Shown here piece after piece: positions 61,679-64,000 of a stretch of 64,000 nt of DNA (positions are counted from its first letter, which is position 1; each line of letters opens with the position of its first letter). This DNA is from CAZGUH01 sp964529005. GTDB taxonomy: Bacteria > Actinomycetota > Acidimicrobiia > Acidimicrobiales > Ilumatobacteraceae. The DNA lies in assembly GCA_964529005.1 (NCBI GenBank), contig CAZGUH010000003.1, positions 62,001-126,000 of the forward strand, in the 5' to 3' direction. Both the position numbers and the translations under genes were made by a program. The notes beneath the pieces were generated by a model. It saw only the letters and a list, made by a program, of their open reading frames with translations, did no database searches and was not told the DNA's origin.

Positions 61679-63555
61679 CCGCGCTCGACACCGACCAGCA
61701 GGCCATCGGCGCGGCGATCGACCGCGGTGTCGATGCGCTGCGCGCGATGCAGGACCGTGCGGGGTGGTGGAAGGGCATCCTCGACACCAACGTGACGATG
61801 GACGCCGAGGACCTGATGCTGCGACACGTCCTCGGGGTGCTCGACGCGGACCTCGTCGAGAAGGCGGCGCGCTGGATCCGCTCGCAGCAGCGCGACGACG
61901 GGTCGTGGGCGACGTTCCACGGTGGCCCCGCTGACCTCTCCACGACCGTCGAGGCATACGTGGCGTTGCGGCTCGCCGGCGACGACCCGGCCAGCGCGCA
62001 CATGAACGCCGCGGCCGAGATCGCGCGCGCCGCGGGCGGGGTGGAGAACACCCGCGTGTTCACGCGGTTCTGGCTCGCCCTCCTGGGGTTATGGTCGTGG
62101 GACGACCTTCCCGCGACGCCGCCCGAGGTGATCCTGCTGCCCCGGTGGGCGCCGCTGAACATCTACGACTTCGCCTGCTGGGCCCGCCAGACGATCGTGC
62201 CGCTCACAGTCGTCGCGGCGCACCGCCCTGTGCACCCCGTGACGTTCACCGTCGAGGAGCTGCGCAGCTGGCAACAGCACTCGCCGGCCCGGCCGCGCAC
62301 ACGCGGCGGACGAGCCCTCGTGGCTCTCGACCGTGTGCTGCGGCGCTACGAGCGCCGACCGCTGCGACGGCTGCGCGCCCGTGCGCTGCGTCGAGCCGAG
62401 ACGTGGATCGTCGAGCGCCAGGAGGCCGACGGATCGTGGGGCGGCATCCAGCCGCCGTGGGTCTACTCGATGATCGCCCTGCGGCTGCTCGGCTACCCGC
62501 TCGACCACCCGGTGATGGTGCGCGCGTTCGCGGGTCTCGACGCGTTCAGCGTGCACGAAGACGGCGCCCGCCGCCTGGAGGCGTGCCAGTCGCCGGTGTG
62601 GGACACGGCGCTGGCGACGATCGCGTTGCACGATTGCGGCGTCGCGCCGAGCGATCCCACGTTGCGCGCCGCCGAGCGCTGGCTGCTCGGCGAGGAGGTG
62701 CGCATCCGCGGCGATTGGGCGGTTCGCCGTCCGCATCTCCCTCCCGGCGGGTGGGCGTTCGAGTTCGCCAACGACAACTATCCCGATGTCGACGACACCG
62801 CCGAGGTGGTGCTGGCGCTGCTGGCGACGCGCGATGCGCCCGACGGCGCGTGGGGCGCGGGCGATGCCGTCGAACGCGGCGTCCGATGGGTCCTCGGCAT
62901 GCAGTGTCGCGACGGCGGATGGGCCGCGTTCGACGTCGACAACACGCGCACGCTCGCTCGCGATCTGCCGTTCTGCGACTTCGGTGAGGTGATCGACCCT
63001 CCGAGCGCGGACGTCACCGCGCACGTGGTCGAGATGCTCGCCGCGGTCGGCCGCCCCGGGCAGGCGATGCAGCGGGGTGTCGAATGGCTGTGGCGGGCTC
63101 AGGAGGCGGATGGGTCGTGGTTCGGCCGCTGGGGCGCGAACCACGTGTACGGCACCGGTCACGTGGCGCCGGCGCTCGTCGCCGCCGGTGTCGACCCGGA
63201 CGATCCCCGTCTGCGCCGCGCCCGCCAATGGCTCCTCGATCACCAGAACAACGACGGCGGCTGGGGCGAGGACATGCGCTCCTACCGCGACCCGCAGTGG
63301 ATCGGCCGCGGCACGTCGACGCCGTCGCAGACCGCGTGGGCGCTCCTCGGCCTGCTGGCGCTCGGCGAGCGCGGGCGCGCCGTCGAGCAGGGAATCGCCT
63401 ACCTGCTGCGCACGCAGCGCGACGACGGCAGGTGGGACGAGCCGCAGTACACGGGCACCGGCTTCCCCGGCGACTTCTTCATCAACTACCACCTGTACAG
63501 ACACGTGTTCCCCCTCATGGCACTCGGCCGCTACCGACGGAGGAGCGATGCGTGA
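61675..63555 (+). CDS. shc: squalene-hopene cyclase
   Basis: A 626-residue membrane-associated cyclase producing hopene/hopanol. The catalytic DXDD is DVDD in NYPDVDDTAEVV. Repeated QW motifs are visible (QRDDGSW, QEADGSWGG, QCRDGGWAAFD, QEADGSWFGRWG, QNNDGGWGED, QRDDGRW), with the C-terminal GTGFPGDFFINYHLYRHVFP. GTG 61675 overlaps the prenyl synthase by 4 bp. Confidence 0.97.
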   Translation: MTALDTDQQAIGAAIDRGVDALRAMQDRAGWWKGILDTNVTMDAEDLMLRHVLGVLDADLVEKAARWIRSQQRDDGSWATFHGGPADLSTTVEAYVALRLAGDDPASAHMNAAAEIARAAGGVENTRVFTRFWLALLGLWSWDDLPATPPEVILLPRWAPLNIYDFACWARQTIVPLTVVAAHRPVHPVTFTVEELRSWQQHSPARPRTRGGRALVALDRVLRRYERRPLRRLRARALRRAETWIVERQEADGSWGGIQPPWVYSMIALRLLGYPLDHPVMVRAFAGLDAFSVHEDGARRLEACQSPVWDTALATIALHDCGVAPSDPTLRAAERWLLGEEVRIRGDWAVRRPHLPPGGWAFEFANDNYPDVDDTAEVVLALLATRDAPDGAWGAGDAVERGVRWVLGMQCRDGGWAAFDVDNTRTLARDLPFCDFGEVIDPPSADVTAHVVEMLAAVGRPGQAMQRGVEWLWRAQEADGSWFGRWGANHVYGTGHVAPALVAAGVDPDDPRLRRARQWLLDHQNNDGGWGEDMRSYRDPQWIGRGTSTPSQTAWALLGLLALGERGRAVEQGIAYLLRTQRDDGRWDEPQYTGTGFPGDFFINYHLYRHVFPLMALGRYRRRSDA

Positions 63556-64000
63556 CGTCCTGATCGCGACGCCGATGGGCATCGAACGCCGTGCCGTTCG
63601 GCGATCGGTGCTGTCCGCGGCGGTGCACGTCACCGGCGTCGGAACGGCGCGCGCCCACGCCGCCGCGGAGAAGCTCGCCGCCGCGCCGAGCGCGCCCGTG
63701 GCGATCGCCGGGTTCGCCGGTGGCCTGCGCGCTGATCAACGTCCGGGTCAGGTGGTGGTGGCGACGGAGGTGCGGATCGCCAACGGCGCCCGCACCGGGT
63801 TGCCGATCCCGGGCGCAGAGGCGCTTGCCGCGCAGCTACGGCGCGGCGGCCTTGACGTCGTCGCCGGGCCGATCGTGTCGAGCCGGTCTCCTGCCTGGGG
63901 GCGGCGGCGCGCCGAGCTCGCGGCGAGCGGCGCTCTGGCCGTCGACATGGAGTCCGCATGGCTCGCCGGGCCGCTGCTGGCTCGTGACCCTCACCGCGTC
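63548..64000 (+). CDS. hpnG: HpnG-like hopanoid nucleosidase/phosphorylase, partial
   Basis: The first 151 residues of a nucleoside-phosphorylase-fold protein cut by the window end. Begins MRDVLIATPMGIERRAV; GVGTARAHAAAEKL, IAGFAGGLRADQRPG and AVDMESAWLA match purine nucleosidase/HpnG motifs. HpnG removes adenine from adenosylhopane made by HpnH. ATG 63548 overlaps shc by 8 bp. HpnH should follow outside the window. Confidence 0.85.
   Translation, partial: MRDVLIATPMGIERRAVRRSVLSAAVHVTGVGTARAHAAAEKLAAAPSAPVAIAGFAGGLRADQRPGQVVVATEVRIANGARTGLPIPGAEALAAQLRRGGLDVVAGPIVSSRSPAWGRRRAELAASGALAVDMESAWLAGPLLARDPHRV

Noticed and set aside
1..64000. tRNA, rRNA, CRISPR arrays, transposases, integrases
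   Set aside because: I looked for cloverleaf-like intergenic segments, regularly spaced repeats and recombinase motifs and saw none convincing; a tRNAscan or CRISPR finder run would settle it.

Overview
The window is 64 kb of gapless high-GC DNA apart from one 100-N stretch (39411-39510). It is chromosomal and dominated by housekeeping genes. Family content points to an actinobacterium: DUF3151, a DUF3073-like small acidic protein, the CBS-containing GMP reductase GuaB1, an MSMEG_1061-type flavoprotein, an actinobacterial 6C-type small RNA, many GTG starts and several apparently leaderless starts. A mitochondrial-type aconitase, a hopanoid operon and eukaryote-like NADP-Icd fit Acidimicrobiia (Ilumatobacter-like), but that placement is inference. 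The N gap says the source is a draft assembly or MAG. No phage, transposase, CRISPR array, rRNA or tRNA gene was seen.

Layout. 0-3.8 kb: small acidic protein, orphan ParA, then a minus-strand operon DUF3151-mobA-rhodanese-RNase D. 3.8-7.7 kb: small membrane protein, pyruvate kinase with a coupled hydrolase, M18 aminopeptidase. 7.7-13.5 kb: guaB1-cmk-plsC, hydrolase-tsaC, and a J-domain protein coupled to a lone degenerate FGGY-kinase domain. 13.6-17.8 kb: bPH-domain membrane pair, heme A synthase, a TetR-SnoaL fusion, histidine phosphatase, a TetR repressor. 17.8-23.9 kb: a tightly coupled four-gene lipid operon (fatty acyl reductase-HAD fusion, zinc alcohol dehydrogenase, LarA-like protein, acyltransferase) facing that TetR across a palindromic operator; I regard this as the best candidate for an undescribed system. 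24-31.3 kb: mug, LysM lipoprotein, gltD, gltB. 31.4-41 kb: enoyl-CoA hydratase, ComB-like phosphatase, a GntR/HutC regulator, aconitase, nitroreductase, the 6C-like sRNA, LysR, a short carboxyltransferase, citrate synthase. 41-46.3 kb: membrane-anchored sulfite-oxidase-family protein, quinone oxidoreductase, flavoproteins and NADP-isocitrate dehydrogenase.

46.3-53 kb is a complete assimilatory sulfate reduction block: sulfate adenylyltransferase (cysDN), APS reductase (cysH), siroheme-dependent sulfite reductase (sir), siroheme synthesis (uroporphyrinogen methyltransferase plus precorrin-2 dehydrogenase/ferrochelatase) and a DUF4202 protein. The two transcription units share an upstream 16-bp motif. 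53-56.6 kb: acyl-CoA dehydrogenase, YceI protein, and a secreted protein with a sortase-like tail.

56.7 kb to the end is a hopanoid operon: an SDR reading in frame into hpnC, then hpnD, hpnE, polyprenyl diphosphate synthase, squalene-hopene cyclase and a partial hpnG. Together they build FPP, squalene, hopene and (with hpnG and a presumed hpnH outside the window) extended hopanoids. Three TCA genes (acn, gltA, icd) lie within 12 kb, and acn and icd share an 18-bp promoter motif that is also adjacent to the GntR regulator.
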